A stretch of 21,278 bases of DNA from a virus. Below, piece by piece: positions 19,317 through 21,278 of this stretch; the first letter of the stretch is position 1, and each line of letters begins with the position of its first letter. The stretch is from the IMG/VR virus record IMGVR_UViG_3300043468_000200, positions 1 through 21,278 of that record. One strand, given 5' to 3'. The notes beneath the pieces were generated by a model. It worked only from the letters and a program-made list of their open reading frames with translations, made no database searches and was not told where the DNA came from. A program made the translations under genes and the position numbers.

Positions 19317-20789
19317 ATGCCCAACATCATTGAACAGCAGGATCTCCTCAAGGGCCTTCCAGACGCTAGGCTCTCGATGCTCATGCAGAACCCGACGGGT
19401 GACATCCCGCCGTTCCTTGTTGCGGCAGAGGCTCAGCGCCGTCAGTCCATTCGTGAGCAGTTCTCCGGTGGTCCGCAGGAGTCGGTTGTCGATACACTAA
19501 CTAAGCAGCTTGCGAGTGTGCCGCAGAATATTGAGGCCCCGATGCAGACGCCGCCCCAGATGCCGCCGCCTCAGATGCGGGCTGGCATTGACGCTCTCCA
19601 GCAGGGCATGCGGCGTGGTGGTTTTGTACAGAGATACCAGTCTCTTGGGTTGGTCGTTCCAAATGGCAGCCGCGTTCAGGAAATTGCCAATCAATATGGC
19701 ATGACCGTTGAAGACGCCGCAAGGATGCTGGAGAACAATCCGGACTTATCTGGTCAAAAACCAGAGTCCTCTTTTGGTTTGCCGCCTAGCGTATTGGAGC
19801 AGAATGTACAGCCTTACGCGAATCCATCGCTTCCGCCAATTCCTGTGCTAACCGCCAGCCCTGAAGAGGTTGCCGGTTATGAAGCTGAAAGGATGCGCGA
19901 GCAAAAGTATCTTGATATGGATTCTTACCCCGGATATCAGGCGGCAGTAAGAATGATTTTTGATTCATCAATGCCCGGAGAGAGAGCGGCGAAGCGATCT
20001 GCCAATGCCTCTATTCCCCCAGACCCAAACATCGGCAAGAGAGACTCTTCTTTTGAGAACAAAGCCGCGATCTCTATTGAGGAACGGAAAAAGCGACTTG
20101 AGTCAATTTTTGGCGTAAACGCAGAAGACAGAGAATACGTTGAGGAAAAATTAAAGGAGCTTTACGGCGGCGAAATTTCAAGTTGGGAGAAGGCGCAGAA
20201 ATGGTTTGACGCTGCACAGGCTGCGATTAAGCCGGGACAAAGCAATATGCAGGCGGCAATCAATGCTCTTTCTGCTCTTGGCGGTGGTTACGCCCAAGAG
20301 CGCGCCGAAGAACGTGCCAACAATAGAGAAATGCAGCAAGCGCTCCTCAAGTATGAGCTTGGTGCCCGTCAAGACGAAAGGCAGTCGCAAAGAGATATTG
20401 CAAAGGGTCTTCTTGAGTATGAGCAGTCGGAGATTGATCGTGTTCGCGCTAATGAAGCAGCAAGCGCAGAGCGTGAAATTGAGGGCTATAAATGGCAGGC
20501 TCAGCAAGAGATCGAAACAGCGAGGATGTACAAGTCTGCGGCTGATGACCTTTCTGACAATCTCAATCGGCGGGTGTCCGACCTTATGCGCAGCGGCATT
20601 GTTTCGCCGGAAGAGATCTCAAAAGACACAGAGATCATGGACTTGACAAAGAGAATAGAAGAAAATAATCTCAAGGCCAACAATGCCGTGATACGGTCCC
20701 GCATGTTGCAGAGAAGGTTTGGCGGCGCGACTGGTTCCCTCACAAGAACCGAATACGCAGATGGAGATACCATGGGGTATCTCGACTAA
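19317..20789 (+). CDS. Probable internal virion protein with conserved N-terminal motif
   Basis: This 490-residue protein begins MPNIIEQQDLLKGLPDARLS, MLMQNPTGDIPPFLVAAEAQ and RRQSIREQF. The LKGLPD and (N/Q)PTG-x-x-PPFLV-x-x-E-x-x-RR motif recurs, as I remember it, at the start of virion proteins in environmental phages. A Pro/Gln-rich stretch (65-90) precedes RRGGFVQRYQSLGLV (99-113), another copy of the window's Gly-Gly motif. Residues 300-405 are helical, acidic and basic in turn, with coiled-coil character (ERAEERANNREMQQALLKYE and following). There is no catalytic motif. With its neighbours it probably forms the ejected internal complex. It starts 3 bases after the upstream stop. Confidence 0.68.
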   Translation: MPNIIEQQDLLKGLPDARLSMLMQNPTGDIPPFLVAAEAQRRQSIREQFSGGPQESVVDTLTKQLASVPQNIEAPMQTPPQMPPPQMRAGIDALQQGMRRGGFVQRYQSLGLVVPNGSRVQEIANQYGMTVEDAARMLENNPDLSGQKPESSFGLPPSVLEQNVQPYANPSLPPIPVLTASPEEVAGYEAERMREQKYLDMDSYPGYQAAVRMIFDSSMPGERAAKRSANASIPPDPNIGKRDSSFENKAAISIEERKKRLESIFGVNAEDREYVEEKLKELYGGEISSWEKAQKWFDAAQAAIKPGQSNMQAAINALSALGGGYAQERAEERANNREMQQALLKYELGARQDERQSQRDIAKGLLEYEQSEIDRVRANEAASAEREIEGYKWQAQQEIETARMYKSAADDLSDNLNRRVSDLMRSGIVSPEEISKDTEIMDLTKRIEENNLKANNAVIRSRMLQRRFGGATGSLTRTEYADGDTMGYLD

Positions 20790-20815
20790 TTCAATTACCG
20801 GAAACGGCTAGTTAG

Positions 20816-21278
20816 ATGGCTCGAACCATATATGTACCGCAAGCTGATGAATTTATTGACTTCAGCGACACGGCGACTGATGCTCAAATCCAATCGTGGA
20901 TCAGGGCTAAATATCCAAAGCCAGCACCTCCACCACCCACTCCTCCTCCGGCACCTCCGGAAGAGGGGGTTGGTGCCCTTGAATCTGGCTTCTATGGTTC
21001 ATTGGGTCGGCTTGAGGCTGCGGGTGGCATGGCTGCGCAAGCAACCGGCCTTGAGAGCCTTGCTGAATATCTCTTCAACAAATCCCGCGAGAGCGAAGAG
21101 TATGCCGCCAAGTACAAGCCGGATGTCGCTGACATCTCCGAGATTGAGGGAGTCGGCGATGTAGCTAAGTTTGCAGGTTCCACCATTGCCCAATCTGCGC
21201 CCGAGACTGCTGTTGGAATTGGTGGCGCTCTTGTCGGTGCTTCAGTCGGTGCGCTAGGTGGCCCAGCCGCACCTGTGA
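20816..21278 (+). CDS. N-terminal part of a probable large internal virion protein (cut by window end)
   Basis: An open frame starts at ATG 20816 and runs without a stop past base 21278, giving 154 codons here. It begins MARTIYVPQADEFIDFSDTA and TDAQIQSWIRAKYPKP. This short domain (F-x-DFSDTATDAQI-x-x-WI) resembles the tag at the start of large internal virion proteins of environmental phages. A Pro-rich linker (PAPPPPTPPPAPPEEG) follows, then a region with ALESGFYGSLGRLEAAGGMA and AEYLFNKSRESEEYAAKYKP. It ends at a Gly/Ala-rich hydrophobic segment (IGGALVGASVGALGGP). Such proteins may carry a transglycosylase farther along, which cannot be seen here. Confidence 0.7.
   Translation, partial: MARTIYVPQADEFIDFSDTATDAQIQSWIRAKYPKPAPPPPTPPPAPPEEGVGALESGFYGSLGRLEAAGGMAAQATGLESLAEYLFNKSRESEEYAAKYKPDVADISEIEGVGDVAKFAGSTIAQSAPETAVGIGGALVGASVGALGGPAAPV

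Noticed and set aside
20643-20669. A TTGACA and AATAAT pair resembling a sigma70 promoter before the last gene
   Set aside because: The spacer is 15 bases, shorter than the usual 17, the sequence is inside a coding region with Asp/Leu/Lys codons, and the pair can arise by chance.
1-21278. tRNA genes, integrase and attachment sites
   Set aside because: No cloverleaf-like segment fits in the tiny intergenic gaps, and no recombinase motif or paired direct repeats were seen; the window does not reveal lifestyle.

Overview
The window is a 21-kb piece of the late (virion and lysis) region of a tailed dsDNA bacteriophage (Caudoviricetes). Every convincing gene lies on the + strand. Genes are packed with overlaps of a few bases or gaps of usually under 15 bp. 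There are no tRNAs, no insertion sequences, no CRISPR array and no convincing internal terminator. The head-tail adaptor, nozzle-like protein, fibres and several candidate internal virion proteins point to a short-tailed (podovirus-like) particle. Several small families (resembling DUF6321, DUF5872, DUF6496, DUF5856 and the Pam3-gp28 holin) are ones I associate with uncultured marine and freshwater phages. The host is probably a Gram-negative bacterium, but nothing in the window identifies it. All family names come from recognition by eye, not from a search.

Layout. 1-1103: the end of an upstream gene and two probable virion proteins that would follow a capsid gene. 1096-2077: small basic proteins around an HNH/endonuclease VII-type nuclease. 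2083-3492: a lysis cassette with a coiled-coil/membrane protein, a secreted protein, an M15 peptidase endolysin, a small holin and a further membrane protein. 3489-6002: a DUF6496-like protein, a 723-residue low-complexity protein and a 47-residue basic protein. 6090-6791: a P22 gp4-like head-tail adaptor. 6791-7357: a GIY-YIG homing endonuclease. 7354-9563: a zinc-ribbon protein, then five small proteins rich in Gly-Gly and Arg-Gly motifs, two of them tandem paralogues. 9565-10493: a second adaptor-like protein and a small conserved protein. 10493-14348: a beta-rich small protein, a fibre made of exact 22-residue repeats, and an 813-residue tail fibre. 14358-17380: two small proteins, a 731-residue nozzle-like protein with a duplicated domain, and a small virion-like protein. 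17382-21278: four proteins, the last cut by the window edge, that look like internal virion or ejection proteins.

How the genes work together. The adaptors and nozzle-like protein would close the portal after DNA packaging. The fibres would recognise the host. The candidate internal proteins would be ejected with the DNA. The lysis cassette would release progeny. The HNH and GIY-YIG genes are probably selfish or accessory nucleases fitted between late genes without breaking translational coupling.

The most unusual feature is a short Gly-Gly-hydrophobic motif, often followed by an Arg-Gly tail. It recurs in at least eight otherwise different proteins in two blocks of the window. This would fit a shared virion-targeting, docking or processing signal, but no function can be shown from sequence alone.
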